A stretch of DNA of 64,000 bases from Microbacterium sediminis (GCF_004564075.1 NZ_CP038256.1:62001-126000), one strand, 5' to 3'; positions 42,425-50,899 are shown, counted from the stretch's first letter. Numbers and translations: made by a program. Notes: generated by a model from the sequence alone, not told the origin.

Positions 42425-43418
42425 TGTGATGTCCAGGTAGGTTGTTTTCGATCCTGCTGATAGGCGGGCCTCCGATCGCGGAGTGGTGCCTGTGATGATT
42501 GTAGAAGTGCAACCAACCCGGAAGCGCCGCGCGGCGCTCGGCTTCTGATCCGTAGAACCGGGCATATGCCCAACCATCGGCGAGGGTGCGGTGGAACCGC
42601 TCGATCTTCCCATTCGTCTGCGGCCGGTAGGGGCGGGTCTTCTTCGCCGTGATTCCGAGCTGGGTGCAGGTATCGCGCCAGGCATATGACTTGTAGGCGG
42701 AGCCGTTGTCCGAGAGGACACGCTTGACGCGGACGCCACGGTCGGCGAACCAGGCGACGGCGCGGCGCAGGACACCGATCGCGGTGTCCGCTTTCTCGTC
42801 CGAGCAGATCTCGGCGTAGGCGACGCGGGAGTGGTCGTCGATGACGGTGTGAACGAACGCGGTGCCCAGGCGCGGCTCATAGCGGTGGTTCCGGCTCTGC
42901 AGACGGGTAGCGGTGGCCTCGCGGTTGCGCTCGCCCTGGACTCGGCCGACGTAACGGTGCCCGCCGCCATCGGGGATGTTGCCGAACTTGGTGACGTCGA
43001 CGTGGAGCAGCGAGCCGGGATGATCATGCTCGTACCGGCGGATCGGCTCACCGCTGACCCGGTCGATATGGCTGAGTCTGTTGATCCGGCATCGCACCAG
43101 GACTGCGTGGACGGTCGAGGCGGGCAGACCGAGCTCGCCAGCGATCTGGACCGGGCCGAGACGGCGTCGCCACCTCGCTTTCACGATCTTCTTGACCACG
43201 GGCAGCGGTGTCCTCGCCGGCATCGACCGTGGGCGGCTCGATCGGTCCGTCATCCCGGTCGGCCCCTCGGCTCGGAACCGGGCAGCCCACTTCCTGGCTG
43301 TGACGGGCGAGACCATGAACATCTTCGCCGCCAGGGACGGCGGCCAGCCGTCCTCGACGATCAGGCGCGCCAGCCGAAGACGAGCGCGTGGTGTCAGGGC
43401 AGCGTTAGCGTGGGACAT
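42420..43418 (-). CDS. IS481 family DDE transposase (copy B)
   Basis: This 332-residue protein is identical to copy A except for the last residue (Ser instead of Thr), which is encoded by the target-site base adjoining the element. The stop TAG again comes from the CTAG of the duplication. The intact frame, catalytic residues and AGGAGG ribosome binding site suggest an active transposase. Confidence 0.93.
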   Translation of the reverse strand: MSHANAALTPRARLRLARLIVEDGWPPSLAAKMFMVSPVTARKWAARFRAEGPTGMTDRSSRPRSMPARTPLPVVKKIVKARWRRRLGPVQIAGELGLPASTVHAVLVRCRINRLSHIDRVSGEPIRRYEHDHPGSLLHVDVTKFGNIPDGGGHRYVGRVQGERNREATATRLQSRNHRYEPRLGTAFVHTVIDDHSRVAYAEICSDEKADTAIGVLRRAVAWFADRGVRVKRVLSDNGSAYKSYAWRDTCTQLGITAKKTRPYRPQTNGKIERFHRTLADGWAYARFYGSEAERRAALPGWLHFYNHHRHHSAIGGPPISRIENNLPGHHS

Positions 43419-43534
43419 GAGGGCCTCCTGGTTCGTGAAGCGGTTGAACTCAACAGCTCCACTTCATAACCGGAGGCCCTCGCCCATCAGCTCCTCACAG
43501 CCGTGTCGCCGAAACAACGTCCCTGGACATCACA
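42425..43534 (-). mobile_element. IS481 family insertion sequence, copy B
   Basis: This 1110-bp element has the same ends and orientation as copy A and is flanked by CCTAGC on both sides. It occupies the CTAG at the right border of the IS5-family element. No difference from copy A was noticed by eye apart from the target-derived last transposase codon. Confidence 0.92.
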
Positions 43535-43538
43535 CCTA

Positions 43539-44321
43539 GCGCAACTCGAGGGGGACGAGGCGACCGCGCGTCGCATGCGCGACAACGTGCAGCAGGTGGC
43601 GAGGCTGCTGCTCGAGAAGCTCGCGGTCCCCCAGGTCGCGGACCAGGCAGAGCTTCTCGAGGCGCTCACGAGCGACGAATGGTGGGAGGGCGTCACGCTG
43701 GCGATGCTCGAGCACGCGCGACGCGCGATCCGAGGCCTCGTGCAGTTCCTCGACAGGAAGAAGCGCAAGGTCGTGGTCGTGGACTGGGCAGACGATCTGG
43801 GCGAGCGGCGCGGCGTCGACCTCCCGATCGTCGCCGTCGGGGTCGACCAGGCTCGCTTCCGCGAGAAGGTCACGGCATACATCCGCGCGCACCGCGATCA
43901 CCTCGCTATCCAGAGACTGCGCCGCAATCTGCCGCTGACCGAGACGGACCTCGGCGAACTCGAGCGCATCCTCATCGAGCAGGGGGAGGGCACGCCGGAG
44001 GCTCTCGCCAGGGTGACGGGCGATCGAGGACTCGGCATCTTCGTCCGCTCGCTGGTCGGTCTCGACCGCTCGGCGGCCGAAGCCGCGTTCTCCGCCCGAC
44101 TGGCATTCGGCGGCCTGACCTCGGGTCAGATGGAGTTCCTGCGCATGGTGGTGGACGAGCTCACCAGCAGAGGCGAGATGGACCCGAGGCGCCTCTTCGA
44201 CAGCCCCTACACGGATCGCGAGTCCACGCGCATCGACGTCGTCTTCCCTGACGAGGAACACCAGCGGATTGTCGTGGACGTTCTCCGCGAGATCGAGGCG
44301 TCCGCCACGCCCGCCGCCTGA
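43539..44321 (+). pseudogene. hsdR: Type I restriction subunit R, C-terminal fragment
   Basis: This is the remaining 260 residues of HsdR, beginning at Ala-Gln-Leu-Glu-Gly after the insertion and ending ATPAA. It corresponds to the EcoEI-type C-terminal helical domain (VVVVDWADDLGE; SLVGLDRSAAEAAFSARLAF; IDVVFPDEEHQRIVVDVLREI). Joining ...GAG CTA at 39995 to GCG CAA at 43539 restores an unbroken frame of about 1136 residues. Reading frames entering from the IS could give a hybrid start (MSPKQRPWTSH...) but no promoter is evident. Confidence 0.92.
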
Positions 44322-44388
44322 CGCGGGCGGGCGCGTCAGGGGCGCTCGGTAGGATCGACGGGTAACGCACCCGATCAGAGGGGGAACC

Positions 44389-45675
44389 GTGCCGGGCATC
44401 GTCATCGTGGGCGTCCAGTGGGGAGACGAGGGCAAGGGCAAGGCGACCGACCTGCTCGGCGATCGCACCGACTGGGTCGTCAAGTTCAACGGCGGCAACA
44501 ACGCCGGCCACACCGTCGTCATCGGCGACGAGAAGTACGCCCTGCACCTGCTGCCCTCAGGCATCCTCTCGCCGGGCGTGAACGCGGTCATCGGCAACGG
44601 CGTGGTCATCGACCTCGAGGTGCTCTTCGCGGAGCTCGACGCGCTGTCGGCCCGCGGCGTCGACATCTCGAAGCTCAAGGTGAGCGCCAGCGCGCACCTC
44701 ATCACGCACTACCACCGCACGCTCGACAAGGTCACCGAGCGCTTCCTCGGCAAGAAGCAGATCGGCACGACCGGCCGCGGCATCGGGCCCGCGTACGCCG
44801 ACAAGATCAGCCGCGTCGGCATCCGGGTGCAGGACCTCTTCGACGAGTCGATCCTGCGCCAGAAGGTGGAGGGCGCGCTCGACCAGAAGAACCACCTGCT
44901 CGTGAAGGTCTTCAACCGCCGCGCGATCACGGTCGACGAGATCGTCGACGACCTGCTGTCGTACGCCGAGCGGCTGCGCCCCATGGTGGCCGACACGGGC
45001 TACCTGCTCGACGAGGCCCTCAAGCGCGGCGAGGTCGTGGTGTTCGAGGGCGGCCAGGCCACCATGCTCGACGTCGACCATGGCACGTACCCGTACGTGA
45101 CGTCGTCGTCGGCCACGGCCGGCGGCGCCGCGACGGGATCGGGGGTGGGCCCGAACCGGCTCGACCGGATCGTCGGCATCGTCAAGGCCTACACGACGCG
45201 CGTGGGCGCCGGTCCCTTCCCGACCGAGCTGTTCGACGAGCAGGGCGACTGGCTGCGCGCGAAGGGCTTCGAGTTCGGCACCACGACGGGCCGCCCGCGC
45301 CGCGTGGGCTGGTACGACGCGCCCATCACGCGCTACGCGACCCGGATCAACGGCATCACCGACCTGGTGATGACCAAGCTCGACGTGCTCACCGGGCTCG
45401 AGCAGATCCCCGTCTGCGTGGCGTACGACGTGGACGGCGAGATCTTCGACGAGGTGCCGGTCAACCAGTCCGACTTCCACCACGCCAAGCCCGTGCTGCA
45501 GCACTTCCCGGGCTGGAGCGAGGACATCTCGGGCTGCCGCACCTTCGAGGAGCTGCCGCAGACGGCCCAGGACTACGTGCTCGCGCTCGAGGCGATGAGC
45601 GGCACGCGCATCTCGGTGATCGGCGTCGGCCCCTCGCGCGACGCCGTCATCGTGCGCCACGACCTCGTGGACTGA
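44389..45675 (+). CDS. purA: Adenylosuccinate synthetase
   Basis: This 428-residue enzyme converts IMP, aspartate and GTP to adenylosuccinate in AMP synthesis. It has the GTP loop [14 protein letters not shown] at the N terminus, [25 protein letters not shown], the IMP site segment [19 protein letters not shown] and TTTGRPRR. The start is GTG with GAGGGGG 3-5 nt upstream, and a TAGGAT hexamer about 30 nt upstream is the likely -10 box. It is a single gene just right of the disrupted hsdR. Confidence 0.97.
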   Translation: MPGIVIVGVQWGDEGKGKATDLLGDRTDWVVKFNGGNNAGHTVVIGDEKYALHLLPSGILSPGVNAVIGNGVVIDLEVLFAELDALSARGVDISKLKVSASAHLITHYHRTLDKVTERFLGKKQIGTTGRGIGPAYADKISRVGIRVQDLFDESILRQKVEGALDQKNHLLVKVFNRRAITVDEIVDDLLSYAERLRPMVADTGYLLDEALKRGEVVVFEGGQATMLDVDHGTYPYVTSSSATAGGAATGSGVGPNRLDRIVGIVKAYTTRVGAGPFPTELFDEQGDWLRAKGFEFGTTTGRPRRVGWYDAPITRYATRINGITDLVMTKLDVLTGLEQIPVCVAYDVDGEIFDEVPVNQSDFHHAKPVLQHFPGWSEDISGCRTFEELPQTAQDYVLALEAMSGTRISVIGVGPSRDAVIVRHDLVD

Positions 45676-45722
45676 GCAGCCGCCGGGTCGAGACCACGCC
45701 CGCGGCGGGGCAGGATGGGCGC

Positions 45723-47084
45723 ATGAGGTTCTTCATCGGCGGGCGCGGATCGGACATGGGCGGCGAGGGCGTCGGGATCGGCGTGGTGACCGCGGGCGAG
45801 GCCGACTCGCCGCTCGCGTCGGGCGCGCTGGCGCACCGCGGCGACGCCGTCGAGGCCCTCTCGCCCACGTGGCTCACCCGCCACCCCTCGGCGCCGGTGG
45901 TGTACGCGGCGCTCGAGGGCGAGCAGCGGGTAGCGGCCTTCCGGCGCACGGGCGAGGCGACGCTGGAGCCGATCGGATCGGTGGAGGCCGGCGAGGCGGT
46001 CTGCCACGTCGCCGTTGCGCCCGACGGCTCGCGGCTCGTCGCCTCGTGCTGGGGCGACGGCCGCGTGGTGCACGTGCCTCTCGCGCGCGACGGCCGCCTC
46101 GGCGAGCCCGCCCTCGCCCCCGCGGCGCGCGATCCGTACCGCCCCGCCGATCCGGTCTCGTCGGTCCCGGGGGACGACGCCGCCGATCCCGTCGCGGCGG
46201 GCGAGGACCCGGCGGACATCGCCGCGCGGCTGCTGCGGCAGGCCTCGGGCGAGGACGAGCCCTCGCTGCCCGACTGGTCGGGCGCCGTCGACCTGGGCGC
46301 GCTCGTGTCGGGCGGCGGCGATCCGTCGCGCATCGCGGCGATGCTGGCCGGCACCGACGACGGCTCCGACCCGGCGGCCGAGCTGCGGGCGCTGCTCGGC
46401 GGCAGGACCGGCCCCTTCGATGATCCGGCCGTGCGGGGGCTCCTCGCCGCGCGCGCCGGCACGGCGCCCGACGCCCCGGACCCGTCCGAGCCGCGCCCCT
46501 CGCGCGCCCACGCGGCGCTGTTCCTGCCGGACGGGCGCATCGCGACCACCGACCTCGGATACGACCTCGTGCGCTTCTGGCGGGTCGGGCCGCGCGGCCT
46601 CGTACCCGACCACGAGGTCGTGCTGCCCTTCGGCTCCGGGCCGCGTCACATGGTGCTGCACCCGAGCGGCTTCCTGCACGTGGTCACCGAGCTCTCGTGC
46701 GAGGTGTTCGTGCTCGCGCAGGGCCCCGACGGGCGCTGGAGCCTGCGCGCCGGAGCGCAGACCGGCGCCGCCGAGGGCGACGCGGCCGCGGAGCTCGCCG
46801 CCTCGCGCGACGGCCGGTACCTGTACGCGGGCCTGCGCGGCAGCGACACGATCTCGGTGCTGCGCGTGGGCGGTGACGGCGATCGGCTCGAGCGGGTCGC
46901 GCTCGCCGAGTCGGGGATCGTCAAGCCGCGGCACCACGTGCTCGTGCGCGACACCCTGCTGGTCGCGGGACAGGGATCGGACGAGATCGTGTCGCTTCCC
47001 GTCGACGAGCGCACCGGCTTCCCGGGCCGGGTCCGCCAGCGCCTGGCCTACCCCGCGCCGACCTGCCTCCTGCCCGTCGCCTGA
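45723..47084 (+). CDS. Lactonase-type beta-propeller protein with a large insertion
   Basis: This 453-residue protein shows beta-propeller blades of the lactonase (6-phosphogluconolactonase-like) family: HPSAPVVYAALEGEQRVAAF, HVAVAPDGSRLVASCWGDG, HAALFLPDGRIATTDLGYD, GPRHMVLHPSGFLHVVTEL, AASRDGRYLYAGLRGSDT and GIVKPRHHVLV. Between blades, about residues 138-260 form a low-complexity Asp/Ala/Pro-rich insertion with repeated short motifs (DPADIAARLL, DPSRIAAMLA, DPAAELRALL). No signal peptide is seen. AGGA lies 7 nt before the ATG. Lactone hydrolysis is possible but not shown. Confidence 0.8.
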   Translation: MRFFIGGRGSDMGGEGVGIGVVTAGEADSPLASGALAHRGDAVEALSPTWLTRHPSAPVVYAALEGEQRVAAFRRTGEATLEPIGSVEAGEAVCHVAVAPDGSRLVASCWGDGRVVHVPLARDGRLGEPALAPAARDPYRPADPVSSVPGDDAADPVAAGEDPADIAARLLRQASGEDEPSLPDWSGAVDLGALVSGGGDPSRIAAMLAGTDDGSDPAAELRALLGGRTGPFDDPAVRGLLAARAGTAPDAPDPSEPRPSRAHAALFLPDGRIATTDLGYDLVRFWRVGPRGLVPDHEVVLPFGSGPRHMVLHPSGFLHVVTELSCEVFVLAQGPDGRWSLRAGAQTGAAEGDAAAELAASRDGRYLYAGLRGSDTISVLRVGGDGDRLERVALAESGIVKPRHHVLVRDTLLVAGQGSDEIVSLPVDERTGFPGRVRQRLAYPAPTCLLPVA

Positions 47085-47113
47085 TCCGAGGCCGGAGACC
47101 GGCCCGACGTCGG

Positions 47114-47119
47114 TACGCT
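47114..47119 (+). promoter_or_regulatory. -10 element, leaderless start of the chorismate mutase gene
   Basis: TACGCT ends 6 nt before the ATG at 47126. Confidence 0.55.
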
Positions 47120-47125
47120 CGGAGC

Positions 47126-47440
47126 ATGACGGCTGCCGGTGAGGACCCCCGCGAGACCCTGCTGCGCCTGCGCGCCAGCATCGACAACATCGACGCGGCG
47201 CTGATCTATCTGCTGGCCGAGCGGTTCCGCGCCACGCAGCAGGTGGGCCACCTCAAGGCCGCGCACAACATGCCCGCGTCCGACCCGGGCCGCGAGGAGC
47301 GCCAGGTCGCGCGCCTGCGCGAGCTCGCCGAGGCCGCGCACCTCGACCCGGAGTTCGCGGAGAAGTGGTTCAAGTTCGTGGTGGCCGAGGTCATCCGCCA
47401 CCACGTCGCCGCGGGCGCCGAGGAGAACGAGCGGCCGTAG
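47126..47440 (+). CDS. Chorismate mutase (AroQ type)
   Basis: This 104-residue all-helical protein fits the AroQ fold: RLRASIDNIDAALIYLLAERFRATQQVGHLKAAHNMPASDPGRE (written here across residues 15-58) carries the Arg and Lys residues expected to hold chorismate, and the last helix is FAEKWFKFVVAEVIRHH. It converts chorismate to prephenate for phenylalanine and tyrosine synthesis. It lies 30 nt upstream of the citrate synthase-family gene on the same strand. Confidence 0.88.
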   Translation: MTAAGEDPRETLLRLRASIDNIDAALIYLLAERFRATQQVGHLKAAHNMPASDPGREERQVARLRELAEAAHLDPEFAEKWFKFVVAEVIRHHVAAGAEENERP

Positions 47441-47470
47441 GCTCGACGCCGTACCGAGCAAGGGAGCAGC

Positions 47471-48652
47471 ATGACGGACGACATCAAGAAGGGGCTCGCG
47501 GGGGTCGTCGTCGACCACACCGCGATCTCGAAGGTCAACCCCGAGACGAACAGCCTGCTGTACCGCGGCTACCCGGTGCAGGAGCTGGCGGCGACGCAGC
47601 CGTTCGAGGCCGTGGCGCACCTGCTGTGGCACGGCGAGCTGCCGACCGACGAGGAGCTGGCCGCCTTCCGCGCCGCCGAGCGGCAGCACCGCGCGCTGAC
47701 CCCCGAGGTCCGTGCGGTGATCGATCTGCTGCCGCTCGAGGCGCACCCGATGGACGAGGTGCGCACGGCCGTCAGCGTGATCGGCGCCGGCGACACCGCC
47801 GGGGCGTCCGCCCTGAAGGCCGTGGGCACGCCGGAGGAGAACCTCGAGCGCAGCAAGCGCCTGTTCGCGATGCAGCCGGCGATCGTCGCCTACGGGCAGC
47901 GCCGGCGCCGCGGCCAGGAGCTGATCGAGCCCCGCGACGACCTCGACTATGCCGCGAACTTCCTCTGGATGACGTTCGGCGAGGAGGCCCACCCGACCGT
48001 CGTCGACGCGTTCAACCGCTCGATGATCCTGTACGGCGAGCACTCGTTCAACGCCTCGACCTTCACCGCCCGCGTCATCACCTCGACGCTGAGCGATCTG
48101 TACTCCGCCGTCGTCGGCGCGATCGGCGCCCTCAAGGGCCCGCTCCACGGCGGCGCCAACGAGGCCGTGCTCGACATCTTCGACGAGATCGGCGAGGCGT
48201 CGAACGTGGTCCCGTGGCTCGAGAGGGCGCTCGCCGAGAAGCGCAAAATCATGGGCTTCGGCCACCGCGTGTACAAGCGCGGCGACTCGCGCGTTCCCAC
48301 GATGCAGGCCGCGCTCGAGAGCCTCGCGGAGCACTACGACCGGCCCGACGTGCTCGAGCTGTATCGCACCCTCGAGCGCGAATTCGTCGAGCGCAAGGGC
48401 ATCTACCCCAACCTCGACTACCCGTCGGGCCCGGCCTACAGCCTGATGGGCTTCGACACGCTCACGTTCACGCCGCTGTTCATCGCCGCCCGCATCACGG
48501 GCTGGACCGCGCACGTCATGGAGCAGCAGGCGTCCAATGCGCTGATCCGCCCCCTCGCCGCCTATAACGGCCCCGACGAGCGGCACATCGAGGGCTACGT
48601 GCCCACCGAGGCCGAGCTCGAGGCGCTGCAGCGCGAGGCCGAGTCGGCCTGA
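47471..48652 (+). CDS. Citrate synthase / 2-methylcitrate synthase family protein
   Basis: This 393-residue protein has the citrate synthase catalytic elements: the first His in GEHSFNASTF, GPLHGGANEAV, the second His in IMGFGHRVYKRGDSR and the Asp region in FIAARITGWTAHVMEQ. Its start AGVVVDHTAISKVNPETNSLLYRGYPVQELA resembles the PrpC/CitA short form that uses oxaloacetate with acetyl- or propionyl-CoA. No prpB or prpD genes are nearby, so the choice between the two reactions is open. AGGGAG precedes the ATG by 4 nt. Confidence 0.9.
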   Translation: MTDDIKKGLAGVVVDHTAISKVNPETNSLLYRGYPVQELAATQPFEAVAHLLWHGELPTDEELAAFRAAERQHRALTPEVRAVIDLLPLEAHPMDEVRTAVSVIGAGDTAGASALKAVGTPEENLERSKRLFAMQPAIVAYGQRRRRGQELIEPRDDLDYAANFLWMTFGEEAHPTVVDAFNRSMILYGEHSFNASTFTARVITSTLSDLYSAVVGAIGALKGPLHGGANEAVLDIFDEIGEASNVVPWLERALAEKRKIMGFGHRVYKRGDSRVPTMQAALESLAEHYDRPDVLELYRTLEREFVERKGIYPNLDYPSGPAYSLMGFDTLTFTPLFIAARITGWTAHVMEQQASNALIRPLAAYNGPDERHIEGYVPTEAELEALQREAESA

Positions 48653-48662
48653 GCCGCGCGCA

Positions 48663-48733
48663 CACGCACAGATCTCGCGACATCTCCCAGGATCCGGTCG
48701 GATTCCTGTGACGAAGCGCGAGATCTGTGCGTG
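48663..48733. repeat. 71-bp double stem-loop between convergent genes
   Basis: CACGCACAGATCTCGCG (48663-48679) and CGCGAGATCTGTGCGTG (48717-48733) form a perfect 17-bp stem. The 37-nt loop contains a second, nearly perfect stem (CAGGATCCG against CGGATTCCTG). It separates the citrate synthase stop from the ABC permease stop and may be a terminator or a mobile palindromic unit; it has no U-tract. Confidence 0.75.
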
Positions 48734-48758
48734 AAGGCGCGCCCGCCGGCGCAACGCG

Positions 48759-49481
48759 CTAGACCGTGGCCTTGCGCAGTGTGAGGTAGGCGCCGACGGC
48801 GATCACGGCGGTGAGCGCCAGCCCGTAGAGCGTGAACGCGAGCGGGCCGAGGCCGGCGAAGAACTCGATGATCGGCGGCCACGATCCGGTGCGCGTGATG
48901 ATGAAGATGGCGATCACCAGCGCCAGCGCGAGGGCCGTCATCACGATGCTCAGCACGAGGGTGCCGAACCGCTTGTAGAGCGTCGCGATCCAGAACCCGA
49001 TCACGAACAGGAACAGCGTGATCGTGAAGTACGACAGCCACGCCGACGCCCATCCGGGCTCGAACAGCCACGGCAGGTAGGCGAACATGCCGTTCATCCC
49101 GTAGCCTCCGGTCGCCTGTTCGATGAGCGCGAGCACGAGGAACAGCGACGCCATCAGGGCAGAGCCGATCGCACCGAACATCACCGTGCCGACGAAGAAC
49201 TCCCGGCGCGTGACGCTCATCGCCTGCGAGAACGGGAACGACAGGGTCATCGCCTGGATCCCCAGCGCGGCGAAGTACCACAGCGGCGCGTTCGCGGCGC
49301 CCGTCGGCTTCACCCCGTCCCCGGGGATCATCGCGAAGATGAACAGGCAGATCACGAGCGTCCCGGCCAGGATCAGCAGGGGCACCCAGATCAGCGACTG
49401 GGAGTTGATCAGCTGCAGGCGCACGACGTTGAGCGTGCGGCTTCGGGTCCCGCTGCGGGCGGGCGCGGCGACGGCGGTCAT
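48759..49481 (-). CDS. ABC exporter permease (YtrC-like membrane protein)
   Basis: This 240-residue protein has about six membrane helices, for example SLIWVPLLILAGTLVICLF, GAIGSALMASLFLVLALI, LSYFTITLFLFVIGFW, LVLSIVMTALALALVIAIF and LYGLALTAVIAVGAYLTL. It overlaps the stop of the ATPase gene (ATGA) and follows a YtrA-type regulator, matching three-gene GntR/ABC exporter operons that respond to cell-wall stress or antibiotics. The exported compound is unknown. Confidence 0.82.
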   Translation of the reverse strand: MTAVAAPARSGTRSRTLNVVRLQLINSQSLIWVPLLILAGTLVICLFIFAMIPGDGVKPTGAANAPLWYFAALGIQAMTLSFPFSQAMSVTRREFFVGTVMFGAIGSALMASLFLVLALIEQATGGYGMNGMFAYLPWLFEPGWASAWLSYFTITLFLFVIGFWIATLYKRFGTLVLSIVMTALALALVIAIFIITRTGSWPPIIEFFAGLGPLAFTLYGLALTAVIAVGAYLTLRKATV

Positions 49482-50413
49482 CGCAGGGCTCCTTCGGTCT
49501 CGGTGGGGATCTCGTTCAGGTCGCCGGAGGGGGATGCCGATCCGGATCCCCGCTGCGTCATCCGGACGATTAGCTGCTGCAGCGGCACGGGGGCGAGGTC
49601 GAGGCCCGCCTCGCGGACCTCCTGCTTCTCGGTCGGCGAGAGCTGCCCGAGGAAGGTGACCGAGGCGACGCGTCCGAGCGCGTCGCGGTGCAGCACCTCG
49701 CGACCGCGGATGAAGCCCTCGACGAGCGACGCCTCGCCGACGATGTTCGTCGCCTGATCGCGCGCGTCGTCGACCGACTGATCCATCAGGATCCGCCCGT
49801 CGTCGATCACGAGCACCCGCTCGATGAGGTTGGAGATCTCGTCGATGAGGTGGCTGGAGAGGATGACCGTGCGCGGGTGCTCCGCGTAGTCCTGCAGCAG
49901 GCGGTCGTAGAAGATCTGCCGGGCGACGGCGTCCAGGCCGAGGTACGGCTCGTCGAAGAAGGTGATCTCGGCGCGCGAGGCGAGCCCGATGATCACGCCG
50001 ACGGCGGAGAGCTGGCCGCGCGAGAGCTTCTTCACGACGGTCTTCATCGGAAGCTGGAACTCGTCGACGAGCTCGTCCGCGAGGGCCTGATCCCAGTTGG
50101 GGAAGAACAGCCGGGCCGAGGCCAGCGCGGTCTTCGCGTTCGCCTCGTCCGGATACTTCTGGCTCTCGCGCACGAAGCACATCCGGCTCAGCACGCGGGC
50201 GTTCTCGTAGGGGTTCTCTCCGAACACCGCCACCGAGCCGCTCGTGGGGAAGTTCTGTGCCGTGAGGATCGACATCGCCGTCGTCTTCCCGGCGCCGTTG
50301 CGGCCGAGGAAGCCGTAGATCGTGTTGCGCTCGATCCGGAAGCTCACGTTGTCGAGCGCGAGCTTGTCCTTGTACCGCTTGGTGAGGTTGTGCACCTCGA
50401 TGACGGGATCCAT
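49478..50413 (-). CDS. ABC exporter ATP-binding protein (YtrB-like)
   Basis: This 311-residue ATPase has Walker A GRNGAGKTT (about residue 37), a variant signature LSRGQLSAVG in place of LSGGQ, Walker B ITFFDEPYLG and the switch His in ILSSHLIDE. GGAAGGA lies 5 nt before the ATG at 50413; the adjacent ATG at 50416 is too close. It is the second gene of the GntR/ABC operon. The C-terminal 90 residues form a linker-like tail ending in a Ser/Pro/Glu-rich stretch. Confidence 0.88.
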   Translation of the reverse strand: MDPVIEVHNLTKRYKDKLALDNVSFRIERNTIYGFLGRNGAGKTTAMSILTAQNFPTSGSVAVFGENPYENARVLSRMCFVRESQKYPDEANAKTALASARLFFPNWDQALADELVDEFQLPMKTVVKKLSRGQLSAVGVIIGLASRAEITFFDEPYLGLDAVARQIFYDRLLQDYAEHPRTVILSSHLIDEISNLIERVLVIDDGRILMDQSVDDARDQATNIVGEASLVEGFIRGREVLHRDALGRVASVTFLGQLSPTEKQEVREAGLDLAPVPLQQLIVRMTQRGSGSASPSGDLNEIPTETEGALR

Positions 50414-50428
50414 CATGGTCCTTCCGTG

Positions 50429-50797
50429 TCAGGGGGTGGTCTGGGCTGCGTGCTCGCGGATGAGCGCGCGGACGTCGTCGGGGGAGAGGCCGATGCGGTG
50501 GGCCTCGGTGAGCAGGGGGCGGACGAATCCGTCCGCGAACGCGGCGCGGCGCTCGGCCAGGAGCAGGTCGCGGGCGCCGGGCGCGACGAACATGCCGATG
50601 CCGCGGCGCTTGTAGAGCACGCCCTTCTCGACGAGCATGTTCATTCCCTTCGCGGCCGTGGCCGGGTTGATGCGGTGGAAGGCGGCGAGCTCGTTGGTCG
50701 ACGGGGCCTGGGACTCCTCGGCGAGGGTGCCGTCCACGATCTCGTCCTCCACCCGCTCGGCGATCTGGAGGAAGAGGGGCTTGCCGTCATCGATCAA
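50429..50797 (-). CDS. GntR family regulator, YtrA subfamily
   Basis: This 122-residue protein has a GntR winged helix (LFLQIAERVEDEIVDGTL, then PSTNELAAFHRINPATAAKGMNMLVEKG) and only a short C-terminal helix pair, which defines the YtrA subfamily. It starts at a TTG with GGGAG 5 nt upstream. It heads the ABC exporter operon and very likely represses it through the palindrome at 50819-50842. Confidence 0.88.
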   Translation of the reverse strand: MIDDGKPLFLQIAERVEDEIVDGTLAEESQAPSTNELAAFHRINPATAAKGMNMLVEKGVLYKRRGIGMFVAPGARDLLLAERRAAFADGFVRPLLTEAHRIGLSPDDVRALIREHAAQTTP

Positions 50798-50818
50798 CGC
50801 GACTCCCGGTGGTCTATC

Positions 50819-50842
50819 GGTTACTTACTCGACTAACTAACC
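50819..50842. promoter_or_regulatory. YtrA-type operator
   Basis: A 24-bp imperfect palindrome: left arm GGTTACTTAC, centre TCGA, right arm CTAACTAACC, with 8 of 10 positions paired. It lies 22 nt upstream of the GntR start. AT-rich GGTTA/TAACC arms are typical for autoregulating YtrA-like repressors. Confidence 0.7.
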
Positions 50843-50875
50843 ATCGAACCGGGCGGGTGTCAACCGCCTCCGTGA

Positions 50876-50887
50876 TGAATCGATCCG
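50876..50887. promoter_or_regulatory. LacI-type half-conserved operator upstream of lyase 1
   Basis: TGAATCGATCCG matches 10 of 12 positions of the perfect palindrome TGGATCGATCCA found twice before the binding-protein gene. It lies 12 nt upstream of the TAACCT -10 element, over the -35 position. Confidence 0.5.
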
Positions 50888-50899
50888 TCACGACGGGAG

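Noticed and set aside
39998..43534. Composite transposon made of two direct IS481 copies carrying the thioredoxin-like gene
   Set aside because: A composite would share one duplication at its outer ends. Instead each copy has its own flanking 6-mer (GCTAGG and CCTAGC), and the outer 6-mers differ, so the copies inserted separately around an existing IS5-family element.
47471..48652. Naming the citrate synthase-family gene prpC
   Set aside because: There are no prpB or prpD neighbours and the sequence alone does not separate citrate from 2-methylcitrate synthase.
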